This document shows, piece by piece, positions 18,017-25,648 of a stretch of 54,098 nucleotides of DNA (within the stretch, counting starts at the first letter, position 1; every line of letters starts with the position of its first letter). The position numbers were made by a program, and so were the translations under genes. The DNA is taken from NCBI GenBank assembly GCA_032117915.1, contig JAULYI010000259.1, positions 1 through 54,098 of the forward strand, in the 5' to 3' direction. The notes under the pieces are model-generated. The model had not been told where the DNA came from. It saw nothing but the letters and a program-made list of their open reading frames with translations, and ran no database searches. The stretch comes from ZLKRG46 sp032117915. Lineage in GTDB: Bacteria; Bacteroidota; Ignavibacteria; Kapaibacteriales; Kapaibacteriaceae.

Positions 18017-19111
18017 CTACAAATATTGCGAGGTGATGATGGCCGCGATTCGGTCAGACGCATGGCCGTCCCACAGCGGCGGGACCACGCCGTTCCGCGT
18101 GGCTCCGGTAACAACCTGGTTGATGGCCGTTCGGATACCGTCGACGACGGGCGGCACAAGGACGTTTGTGCCAAGTTCCGTCGTCACGGGTCGTTCCGTT
18201 GTCGTCCTTGCCGTAATGCACGGCACCCCAAGCGCCGTGGTCTCTTCCTGAATGCCTCCTGAGTCGGTCAACACAAACCGGCTGTGCTTCATGAGGGCAA
18301 GAAAGTCAACATAGCCAACCGGGTCGATCAGCAGGACGTTCGTCGGAAGTCCCCCGGCAAGCCCCCAGGCGGCGATGTTCTTTCGTGTCCGAGGATGCAC
18401 GGGAAAGACTACCGCACAATGGCGGGATGTTTCAGCAAGAAGGTCGATAAGCATACGAAGCTGCTGCTGATCGTCAACATTACTTGGACGGTGCAGCGTG
18501 ATCAGCGCGTACGAGGCCGGCTCTAAGCCATGGCGTCGCAAGACGTCAGACTTCTCCGACTTCGGCAGCGCATAGTGCAGCGAGTCGATCATGGTATTAC
18601 CGACGAAGTGAATCCGATCGGCTGCCACACCTTCGTGAAGGAGGTGCGATCGACCACTCTCTTCGGTGACGAAGAGGTCATCACAGATAGCATCCGTCGC
18701 CAGACGATTGATCTCTTCCGGCATCGCCCTGTCAAAGCTCCGCAGGCCTGCCTCGACGTGTGCGGTTCTGATGCCCAGTTTGACGGACGTAAGGGCACAA
18801 GCGATCGTACTGTTCACGTCCCCTACAACAATGACGTAGTCGGGCTTGGCTTCTCGGCATACCTGCTCAAAGCCGGTCATGACTTTGGCAGTTTGTTCTG
18901 CATGGGAACCCGAGCCGACACCGAGAAAGTATGCCGGCTGCGGCATGTCTAGATCGGCAAAGAAGGAATCACTCATCGCAGCATCGTAGTGCTGCCCAGT
19001 ATGAACGATCTGGTGGTTCACCGTATCCGCATAAGCCTGAAATGCTCTGTGGATCGGTGCGACCTTCATGAAGTTCGGACGTGCGCCAACGACGGAGAGG
19101 ATGCGCTTCAC
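18017..19111 (-). CDS. wecB: UDP-N-acetylglucosamine 2-epimerase (non-hydrolysing)
   Basis: A 364-residue cytoplasmic enzyme of the WecB/MnaA family that interconverts UDP-GlcNAc and UDP-ManNAc. Landmarks are SVVGARPNFMKVAPIHRAF, HTGQHYD, VVGDVNSTIACAL, HVEAGLRSFD, PEEINRLATD, FVGNTMIDSL, LITLHRPSNVD and LTDSGGIQEE, all as in the family and at normal length. It starts with GTG at 19111 and overlaps the upstream UDP-sugar dehydrogenase stop as GTGA, so the two are translationally coupled. Together they would convert UDP-GlcNAc to UDP-ManNAc and then to the uronic acid, suggesting that the polymer contains ManNAcA or a derivative. Confidence 0.96.
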   Translation of the reverse strand: MKRILSVVGARPNFMKVAPIHRAFQAYADTVNHQIVHTGQHYDAAMSDSFFADLDMPQPAYFLGVGSGSHAEQTAKVMTGFEQVCREAKPDYVIVVGDVNSTIACALTSVKLGIRTAHVEAGLRSFDRAMPEEINRLATDAICDDLFVTEESGRSHLLHEGVAADRIHFVGNTMIDSLHYALPKSEKSDVLRRHGLEPASYALITLHRPSNVDDQQQLRMLIDLLAETSRHCAVVFPVHPRTRKNIAAWGLAGGLPTNVLLIDPVGYVDFLALMKHSRFVLTDSGGIQEETTALGVPCITARTTTERPVTTELGTNVLVPPVVDGIRTAINQVVTGATRNGVVPPLWDGHASDRIAAIITSQYL

Positions 19112-20481
19112 TTGCCGTCCCCAAGCAATACGATATTCTTCCGTGAATGCTTGATATTCTTGGTTGCATTCCGCGTATCGATTACAACCTTGGCATGTCG
19201 CACGATCATGTCAATGTCAAACGACGTATGGTCCGTGGTGATCACGACGACATCGTGTCGCTCAAGGTAGGTCGGCGTTAGCGTCTTCCGCGACTTCAAC
19301 ACCCGGTCATGGACTCGTACTTCCGGAATGTATGGATCGAAGTAGCTCACATTATCGATGCCATCCTCGATAAGGAGCTCCGCAACGCGGAGTGCCGGCG
19401 AATGTCGCAGGTCATCGACGTCACGCTTGAAGGCCATACCCAGCAGCAACACACGAGCCTTGCCCATGGCAACTGGCTGCTTAGCGATCTCGCGCTCGAT
19501 CATGCCGCGCACGTAGAACGGCATTGACTCGTTGACCTCCGCTGCCAACGTGATAAAGTTCGTTACAAAGTCAACCTCCCGAGCCATCCATGACAGGTAA
19601 TACGGATCGATCAGAATGCAGTGACCGCCGATTCCCGGGCCCGGATAGAATGGCATGAAACCAAATGGCTTGGTCGATGCCGCCTGTACAACCTCCCAGA
19701 TGTTCACACCGATACGATCACAGAGCTGTGCAAGCTCGTTAACCAACGCGATGTTCACACTGCGGAATATGTTCTCCAGCAGCTTTTCCATCTCGGCCAC
19801 GGCAGGAGTGCTCACGGGAACCACTTCCGCAATGATGCGCCGATTCACGGCAATGGCAAGGTCCGTGCAAGCCGACGTTACACCACCAACGACAACGGGT
19901 GTATTGTGCGTCGTCCACGTCGTATTCCCCGGATCGATCCGTTCCGGGGAGAATGCCAAAAAGTAGTCCGTACCGCACACCATTCCGGTCCTATCAAGGA
20001 TCGGTTTCACGTACCGTTCCGTTGTTCCAGGAAAGGTCGTGCTCTTGAGAATGATCAGCTGACCAGGTCGCATGTGCGCAGCGATCTCTGTTGTCGCATG
20101 CACGATATGCGAGATGTCGGGATCCTTGTTCGGTGTGAATGGTGTGGGGACGCAGACGTAGATGACATCACAGTCTTTCACTGCCTCAAACGATGTTGTG
20201 GCCGACAGCGTACGACTCTTTTTCACACAATCACGTACGACAGCATCGTCGATATCCTGAATGTAATTCTTCCCTGCAGACAGCGACTTGACCTTTGATG
20301 ACGAGACGTCGATGCCGATCGTCTTGACGCCGTCTCGCGCAAACTCAACCGCAAGGGGAAGGCCTACGTAGCCAAGGCCAACGACACCAACGGTGAACGA
20401 TCCGTCCAGAATGGATTGCATGAGCTTCTGCTCGGGTTTGCTTACATGGAGACGCGGACGTCCCCGACGGCGCAAGGCCAT
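19108..20481 (-). CDS. Nucleotide sugar dehydrogenase (UDP-ManNAc/UDP-GlcNAc type)
   Basis: A 457-residue NAD-dependent four-electron dehydrogenase that oxidises C6 of a UDP-hexose to a uronate. It has the Rossmann motif GVVGLGYVGLPLAVEF, CVPTP, LKSTTFPGTTE, FSPERIDPGN, EMEKLLENIFRSVNIALVNE and the catalytic cysteine in GPGIGGHCILIDPYYL. Family members normally read GGHCIP; here the residue after Ile is Leu. The NIFRSVNIALVNE segment fits the WecC/WbpA group better than UDP-glucose dehydrogenases. The ATG at 20481 is backed by GAGGT seven bases upstream; an internal ATG at 20421 would remove a basic N-terminal tail of 20 residues. It follows rfbB by three bases and overlaps wecB. Confidence 0.92.
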   Translation of the reverse strand: MALRRRGRPRLHVSKPEQKLMQSILDGSFTVGVVGLGYVGLPLAVEFARDGVKTIGIDVSSSKVKSLSAGKNYIQDIDDAVVRDCVKKSRTLSATTSFEAVKDCDVIYVCVPTPFTPNKDPDISHIVHATTEIAAHMRPGQLIILKSTTFPGTTERYVKPILDRTGMVCGTDYFLAFSPERIDPGNTTWTTHNTPVVVGGVTSACTDLAIAVNRRIIAEVVPVSTPAVAEMEKLLENIFRSVNIALVNELAQLCDRIGVNIWEVVQAASTKPFGFMPFYPGPGIGGHCILIDPYYLSWMAREVDFVTNFITLAAEVNESMPFYVRGMIEREIAKQPVAMGKARVLLLGMAFKRDVDDLRHSPALRVAELLIEDGIDNVSYFDPYIPEVRVHDRVLKSRKTLTPTYLERHDVVVITTDHTSFDIDMIVRHAKVVIDTRNATKNIKHSRKNIVLLGDGK

Positions 20482-20484
20482 GAA

Positions 20485-21501
20485 TTACCTCGGTAGGGAT
20501 GTTGATTCGATCGTATTCAGTCTGTAGGCACCGCTTTTGATGCGGTCACACCAGTCCGTATGCTCGGCATACCAATGGATGGTCTGCTCAAGCGATGTAT
20601 TCCAGTCATGTTCGGGTCGCCATCCGAGTTCCGTCCGGATCAGCGTTGCGTCCACCGCATAGCGTCTGTCGTGGCCGGGCCTATCGGTAACGTGGTGCAG
20701 GAGCGTTTCGTCCTTTCCTACGATCGTAAGGATCTCCCGTGCCACATTAATGTTGTAGCGCTCATTCGCAGGGCCGATGTTATACACTGCCCCCTTTCGT
20801 CCGCGCTCATACGCGAGCATGACGCCCGCGCAGTGATCATCAACATGGATCCAATCGCGGATCTGCTTTCCATCACCATAGATGGGAAGGGGCGTTGATG
20901 ACAGTGCGTTGAGGATCATGACGGGCAGGAACTTTTCAGGGAACTGATACGGCCCGTAGTTATTGGTGCACCGTGTGATGACGGCGTCAACGCCGTGGGT
21001 ACGCACGAAGGACTGGACAAGCAGGTCGGCCGATGCCTTTGATGCCGAGTATGGCGAGCTCGTGTGGATCGCTGCCGACTCGTCCACTGCCGGCTGGTCG
21101 GCGGCCAGATCGCCATACACTTCGTCGGTGGACATCTGCAGGAATCGCAGTCCGTACTCCCGTGCGGCCTCAAGTAGAACGAGCGTCCCCATGACATTGG
21201 TCGTAATGAACGGCGCTGCCGAAGTAATGCTACGGTCAACATGAGACTCGGCAGCACAGTTGATGATGCCGCATACATTATGATCGGTGATGATCGACCG
21301 GACGATCGTGGCGTCGATGATATCACCGTGTACAACGGTCATCCGTGTACGGTCAACACCATCGAGATTCTCGAGATTGCCGGCATACGTCAGTGCATCC
21401 AGCACAACCACATTGTACTCCGTGGTAGCAAGCACACGACGTACAAGATTGCATCCGATGAATCCGGCACCGCCCGTGATAAGGATCGATGATGTTGCCA
21501 T
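20485..21501 (-). CDS. rfbB: dTDP-glucose 4,6-dehydratase
   Basis: A 338-residue extended short-chain dehydrogenase that converts dTDP-glucose to dTDP-4-keto-6-deoxyglucose, the branch point to rhamnose and other deoxysugars. It shows TGGAGFIGCNLVR, LDALTYAGN, AAESHVDRS, the catalytic MSTDEVYG with adjacent Asp-Glu, the YSASKA tyrosine-lysine pair, TNNYGPYQFPEK and RDWIHVDDHC. The ATG at 21501 gives the standard length. It is the first gene of the long minus-strand polysaccharide run and is preceded by a T-rich stretch (ACGTTTTTG on the minus strand) that may be part of the promoter. No rfbA, rfbC or rfbD is in the window, so those steps must be encoded elsewhere. Confidence 0.95.
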   Translation of the reverse strand: MATSSILITGGAGFIGCNLVRRVLATTEYNVVVLDALTYAGNLENLDGVDRTRMTVVHGDIIDATIVRSIITDHNVCGIINCAAESHVDRSITSAAPFITTNVMGTLVLLEAAREYGLRFLQMSTDEVYGDLAADQPAVDESAAIHTSSPYSASKASADLLVQSFVRTHGVDAVITRCTNNYGPYQFPEKFLPVMILNALSSTPLPIYGDGKQIRDWIHVDDHCAGVMLAYERGRKGAVYNIGPANERYNINVAREILTIVGKDETLLHHVTDRPGHDRRYAVDATLIRTELGWRPEHDWNTSLEQTIHWYAEHTDWCDRIKSGAYRLNTIESTSLPR

Positions 21502-21573
21502 GAGATTTTCTGCCCGCAAAAACGTAATTCCCCACAAGACAATACCGCAATGGTATGCGGCTCGCAGAGCATT

Positions 21574-21588
21574 CCCGACGATGTCGGG
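21574..21588 (-). terminator. Short GC-rich hairpin downstream of the GH3 gene
   Basis: CCCGAC (21574-21579) and GTCGGG (21583-21588) can pair around a three-base loop in the 119-base gap between the GH3 stop and the rfbB start. There is no T-tract after it on the minus strand, so termination is only a possibility. The same gap also holds a small ATACC/GGTAT inverted repeat at 21542-21556. Confidence 0.25.
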
Positions 21589-21620
21589 GAAATAATCGTG
21601 TCGAATCTACAAAAATCGGG

Positions 21621-23129
21621 TCACCCGCCTGCGGGACGGCCGATGAGCCGCATCACGCAGGCTGCAAGGGAGGGCATCGTATCCGAATAGGTGTAGACCG
21701 ACATGGCAGATGGCAGAGATTCCATGCCGTACGGGCTACCGCATGAGACCACGATGATGGGCTTGCCCGCTGCGATACGCTGCATGACGTCGGGGATCCG
21801 TTCATGGCTGGTCATGGACCCGCGATAGGCAACGGCACTTCCGAAAAACGAAAAGATGATAACGGATGCATCTGCCACACCACTTGCCATGGTGTCGCAC
21901 TCCTCGTCACTGATGCTACCATCGATAAACGCGAAATCGCTATTCCCCTCCGTGGCCTGTGCGAGATAGTTGCACCAGGTGGTTGCGGCGTCGGCCTCAC
22001 GCTCATCGATCACGGCAAACGCCGCAAATGGCTGCGTTGAACCCAGGGGAAGCAGCGAGGTATCCCCGTTGATACGGATGGCTGCATCGGCAGCCAGCAA
22101 GGCCATATGAGCATGCGACGACAGATCGACAGGTGGTTGCTGCTGCTCCGACGGGAGCGGACGAACAAAGCGTCGTGCGACCTCCCATCGACGTTCGGAG
22201 TCGTCGAGACGGTCCATACCGATCCGCTCCGATTCCAGAGCATTCGACAGTGCCTCGATAGCCTCGATCGGATCATCGGGGAGCAACAAGACGTCGTTGC
22301 CGGCCTCGAATGCGAGTACTGCGGCATCACCGGCGTTGTACGAGGTCGTGATCGCACGCATATCAAGGGCATCGGTCGTCACCAGACCGTCGAAGCCCCA
22401 TGATGTTCTTACCAGATCGGAAATGACCGTGGGAGAAAGCGATGCAGGACGATCCGGATCCAGGAACGGTACCAGGATGTGCCCCATCATGAGGCTGGCA
22501 ACTCCGGCATCGATCGCTGCCCTGAAGGGCAGGAACTCCCGCGTCTCGGCGACCTCCCGCGTGATGGCGATCGTAGGCATTGCCATGTGGGAGTCCACGG
22601 CCGTATCACCGTGGCCGGGAACGTGCTTTGCACAGGCCATCACCCGCTGCGACTGCGTGCCCCGTACGTAGGCCTCGACATGTCTGGCTACGGTATCTGG
22701 CGTTTCGCCAAAGGCACGGGTATTGATGATCGGGTTACTCGGGTCCGAATTGATGTCACATACCGGTGCGAAGTTCCAGAACACGCCCAAAGCCCGGGCC
22801 TCTTGGGCGATGGCTGCAGCGACGTGCTCCGTGATGCCTGGGAGTGTCCTTCCTAGAGCCATAGCTCGAGGAAAGGCGATACCACCGTCCAGACGCATCG
22901 GCAGGCCGTGCTCGTAGTCAGCCGCAAACAGAAGGCGTCTGCCTCCCCGAGTGCGCAGATCCTCGATCATCCGCGCCGTTTCGTCGAGTCCACCAAGGAA
23001 GACGCCGATGCCTCCGACCCCCTCGTCGACAAGACGGTACAGCGCATCACGGTAGGTCGAGTCGTGCCACGAACGCGCGTCGGCACGGGGGATGATCAGG
23101 CCGGCAGCCCGGCGGCGGAGTTCAGACAT
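21621..23129 (-). CDS. Glycoside hydrolase family 3, NagZ-like, two-domain
   Basis: A 502-residue GH3 enzyme, probably a beta-N-acetylhexosaminidase that releases GlcNAc from muropeptide-type sugars. Residues 1-330 form the TIM barrel with ADYEHGLPMRLDGG, FAPVCDINSDPSNPI, the NagZ-type His-Asp catalytic loop KHVPGHGDTAVDSH (about 168-181) and a nucleophile Asp near 253 in TTDALDM. Residues 330-502 resemble the C-terminal domain found in two-domain bacterial NagZ proteins. The ATG at 23129 is chosen because the longer frame adds only arginine-rich, non-conserved sequence. No signal peptide is seen, so it is likely cytoplasmic. It is divergent from the ECF sigma gene and 119 bases upstream of rfbB. 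A NamZ homologue lies 24 kb away. Confidence 0.88.
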   Translation of the reverse strand: MSELRRRAAGLIIPRADARSWHDSTYRDALYRLVDEGVGGIGVFLGGLDETARMIEDLRTRGGRRLLFAADYEHGLPMRLDGGIAFPRAMALGRTLPGITEHVAAAIAQEARALGVFWNFAPVCDINSDPSNPIINTRAFGETPDTVARHVEAYVRGTQSQRVMACAKHVPGHGDTAVDSHMAMPTIAITREVAETREFLPFRAAIDAGVASLMMGHILVPFLDPDRPASLSPTVISDLVRTSWGFDGLVTTDALDMRAITTSYNAGDAAVLAFEAGNDVLLLPDDPIEAIEALSNALESERIGMDRLDDSERRWEVARRFVRPLPSEQQQPPVDLSSHAHMALLAADAAIRINGDTSLLPLGSTQPFAAFAVIDEREADAATTWCNYLAQATEGNSDFAFIDGSISDEECDTMASGVADASVIIFSFFGSAVAYRGSMTSHERIPDVMQRIAAGKPIIVVSCGSPYGMESLPSAMSVYTYSDTMPSLAACVMRLIGRPAGG

Positions 23130-23170
23130 GGACGCAAGATCACATTTTTTTCGATGATCGTTCCGGAGGC

Positions 23171-23196
23171 TGTAACATCTCCACGCTCTTGACGTC
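23171..23196 (+). promoter_or_regulatory. Candidate ECF-type promoter of the sigma/anti-sigma operon
   Basis: TGTAAC at 23171-23176 and CGTC at 23193-23196 are separated by exactly 16 bases, the element layout recognised by many ECF sigma factors (for example SigX/SigW-type promoters). The -10 element is 31 bases before the sigma factor ATG, leaving room for a short leader. ECF operons commonly autoregulate through such a site. The motif and spacing are seen; autoregulation is inferred. Confidence 0.55.
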
Positions 23197-23227
23197 GTTA
23201 CAAGCCGACACACTCCATCAGTGAACC

Positions 23228-23824
23228 ATGGCCATTGGTATGACACGGCGAGCAACAAGGACGGTTGACGATGAGACGACCGACCTTGAGCTCTATGCAC
23301 GACTGGCGCGCGACGAGGCAATGGCACGCCAGGCACTGTCGCAGTTATACCGCAGGTATTCCCAGCGCATCTATACCTACTGCCGTAAGGTAACGGGTGA
23401 CAGTGTGGCGGCCGAGGACCTGTTACAGGAGACCTTTGTTCGGCTGTTCGAGGCCGGTAAGAAGGGTCGCGAACTGGACAACTTCCCCGCCTACCTGATG
23501 ACGATCGCCCGCAACATGTGTCTTACCCACAGAGCGCGGAATCAGCGAGCCCTTGTTCCCGTCGAAGACTTCCACTTGACGGTTCGAGACGTGCCCTACG
23601 AGCAGCAGGAGCTGCTTCAACTCATTCAAGCCTCGCTCGAGCTCCTGCCCGAGGACTATCGAGAGGCGTTCGTGTTGCGTGAATACAACGGACTGACATA
23701 CCAGGAGATCTCCGAGGTCATCGGCCAGTCCATCGATGTTGTGAAAGTGAGGATCTTCCGAGCAAAGAAGAAACTGCGCGACATCCTTGCCCCCTATCTC
23801 AAAGACTTGAACTCTCTATCATAA
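23228..23824 (+). CDS. ECF RNA polymerase sigma factor
   Basis: A 198-residue extracytoplasmic-function sigma-70 factor. Region 2 spans about residues 35-105 (LYRRYSQRIYTYCRKV, AAEDLLQETFVRLFE, FPAYLMTIARNMCLTH) and region 4 about 130-190 (LPEDYREAFVLREYNGLTY, then the helix-turn-helix around EISEVIGQSIDVVKVRI and FRAKKKLRDIL). Region 3 is absent, as expected for ECF factors. The ATG at 23228 is taken; a second ATG five codons in is possible. The gene is six bases upstream of the anti-sigma-like gene and is preceded by a TGTAAC-N16-CGTC promoter candidate. It should redirect RNA polymerase when the membrane protein encoded next releases it. Confidence 0.93.
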   Translation: MAIGMTRRATRTVDDETTDLELYARLARDEAMARQALSQLYRRYSQRIYTYCRKVTGDSVAAEDLLQETFVRLFEAGKKGRELDNFPAYLMTIARNMCLTHRARNQRALVPVEDFHLTVRDVPYEQQELLQLIQASLELLPEDYREAFVLREYNGLTYQEISEVIGQSIDVVKVRIFRAKKKLRDILAPYLKDLNSLS

Positions 23825-23830
23825 GCTGCC

Positions 23831-25066
23831 ATGCATTCTCTGCTTCCGTTGACTCCTGAAGAATCGCTCTATGCATTCATGGACGGTGAACTTGACGTCG
23901 ATCACGAACAAGGACTCTTCGATGCCCTTGCCGGTGATGTCTCGTTGCGCCGCGAAATGAAAGACCTGCTCACGATCCGCAGCGCTGTTCATCGCGACGT
24001 GATCGCTCCCCCACCAACGGTCGAAACTCGCATTCTTGCCGGCGCAGGCCTGTTGTCCGCTGGTAGTACCGTTGCCGGCACTGCTGCCGCCAGCGCAACG
24101 TCGACGTCCGCTGCGACAGCCGTAGTCGGTTCGCGATTCCCTTGGTCACATCTCGGTGTTGGCCTTTCAGGCATGGTGGCCGGCATCATCCTTGCCATGT
24201 TCCTGTTTGACAGTGGCTCTGATGCAACACAACCTGTGTCCCGTGCATCCATCACAGCACCATCAACGCCAACGGATACGCCGCCGGAGAAACCGCAGGT
24301 TACACGTACTCCGCCGGCCGCGCAGCAGGCGTCGGCACCCACGATCGTGTATATCTACCGCGACCGTCCCGTTGATGCCGCAACCAGGACGTCCGCGGAT
24401 GGGCCGGTACTGATACAGACCGCACCGGAAAACGCCGATGATGTAACGGAATCCACGATGATCGAGCGAGCAGAACCACGGCCGATACAACTTGGAATGA
24501 CGTCTGCCTACACGCCCATGCCTGCGGCCTCCGTGATCCGCGATCAATACCCATCGCCCCTTGCCGATGTCCACGTTCGCATGCGGGCCTTACCGAGCGG
24601 TGTGATCAACACGGAACCGATGCCTGCCAGCATTCGACAAACGCTGATGGCAAATCAAGCCTTTGGTGTATCTATCCCCATCGACAGCAGACAACGTATC
24701 GGCCTGGAAATGGCCAACGAATCGTTCCGACAGGTCTTTGGCGGTACGGTCGATGAACGCTCCGTGACCTATACACAAACACCAACCCTGTTCTGGCTTG
24801 GAGCGACGTATGCCGTACGCCCCTTCGATTCGTTCGTGATACCGGGTCTTCAACCCTTTGCCGAATTGATGCTTGGCAGTGTCATCGATCAGGGACCGAT
24901 CACGCACGGCACGCTTGGCCTCATCTACCGTCCGGCTGGCCCTATCGCCGTGACGGCCGGGCTCAACGGCTCGGCCATGTTCTACCGCCATGCGTCGAAT
25001 TGGTACACCAGTACGAAGTGGGGGCTCACCTACGGGATCATGATCGACCTTGGACGTCTACAGTAA
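23831..25066 (+). CDS. Anti-sigma-like membrane protein with beta-barrel-like C-terminus
   Basis: A 411-residue protein with an unusual layout. Residues 1-60 look like a zinc-less anti-sigma domain (LYAFMDGELDVDHEQGLF). Residues 70-100 are an Ala/Ser/Thr linker and 107-127 a single transmembrane helix. Residues 130-245 are a Pro/Thr-rich linker that would lie in the periplasm. Residues 245-411 contain amphipathic strand-like segments rich in Gly and aromatics (TLFWLGATYAVRPF, PFAELMLGSV, GTLGLIYRPAGPIAVTAGL, WGLTYGIMIDLG), as in small outer-membrane barrels. It probably binds the upstream sigma factor and senses envelope state. The anti-sigma role rests mainly on position and the weak N-terminal match; the barrel call is by eye. 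Confidence 0.75.
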   Translation: MHSLLPLTPEESLYAFMDGELDVDHEQGLFDALAGDVSLRREMKDLLTIRSAVHRDVIAPPPTVETRILAGAGLLSAGSTVAGTAAASATSTSAATAVVGSRFPWSHLGVGLSGMVAGIILAMFLFDSGSDATQPVSRASITAPSTPTDTPPEKPQVTRTPPAAQQASAPTIVYIYRDRPVDAATRTSADGPVLIQTAPENADDVTESTMIERAEPRPIQLGMTSAYTPMPAASVIRDQYPSPLADVHVRMRALPSGVINTEPMPASIRQTLMANQAFGVSIPIDSRQRIGLEMANESFRQVFGGTVDERSVTYTQTPTLFWLGATYAVRPFDSFVIPGLQPFAELMLGSVIDQGPITHGTLGLIYRPAGPIAVTAGLNGSAMFYRHASNWYTSTKWGLTYGIMIDLGRLQ

Positions 25067-25067
25067 C

Positions 25068-25637
25068 ATGCAAACCCTACCAGCCATCCTTACCCTGATC
25101 CTCATCATTAGCGCGTGCTCGTCACCGCTGGAGCTGGATGTTGACCGCACGCTGTCCTATAACGATGGTCTTGTGCAGCCCAAACGCATGTCGCTGCTGT
25201 ACTACTATGGCGACAGTGCGTATGAGGCCCTGTACGTTGATACAACGTTCCTATCAACGGTGCTCATCGACACCACCACACGCCCATACAGGGTGACGAT
25301 TCCGCAGATGAATACGCCGCTCTTCCCGTGTAAGGCTACGGAAGATCAGACTCCACTGGTACGCGGCTTCGGTTTCTCCATTACCAAGCATCCGTGCAAC
25401 GAACAACTCACAGCAATCACAAACCCGTACACGTATATCAGTGTCGAACTGCTCGATATCAACGGTCAGCGCTCCGATCAGGACTGGACGGTCGGGACAC
25501 GAGGAACCCGCTTCTACGTTGGGTTACTGGCAAGTCCGGAGAACAGACTAATCAAGGGACGACTAACGATACACGTACCCGATCCGGACCGACCGAGAAC
25601 ACTCACCTATCATGGCGTACTGACGATAGAGTACTAG
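25068..25637 (+). CDS. Predicted lipoprotein of the sigma/anti-sigma operon
   Basis: A 189-residue protein starting one base after the anti-sigma stop. The hydrophobic leader ends in the lipobox ISAC (Cys at residue 17) followed by SS, so it should be lipidated and, lacking an Asp after Cys, could go to the outer membrane. The mature part has regular beta-type segments (RMSLLYYYGDSAYEALYVDT, YTYISVELLDI, RLTIHVPDPDRP) and two cysteines (FPCKATED, KHPCNEQ) that could form a disulphide. I do not recognise a family. Position suggests it works with the anti-sigma-like protein, perhaps as an outer-membrane sensor partner, but that is inference. It is convergent with the thioesterase gene. Confidence 0.75.
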   Translation: MQTLPAILTLILIISACSSPLELDVDRTLSYNDGLVQPKRMSLLYYYGDSAYEALYVDTTFLSTVLIDTTTRPYRVTIPQMNTPLFPCKATEDQTPLVRGFGFSITKHPCNEQLTAITNPYTYISVELLDINGQRSDQDWTVGTRGTRFYVGLLASPENRLIKGRLTIHVPDPDRPRTLTYHGVLTIEY

Positions 25638-25648
25638 ACCGGATCGAT

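Noticed and set aside
19621..20298. A 225-codon plus-strand frame opposite the UDP-sugar dehydrogenase
   Set aside because: The sense gene carries complete motifs; the antisense translation is His/Arg-rich and unrelated to any family.
20485..21501. Complete dTDP-rhamnose pathway
   Set aside because: Only rfbB is present; rfbA, rfbC and rfbD are absent from the window, so rhamnose in the polymer cannot be claimed.
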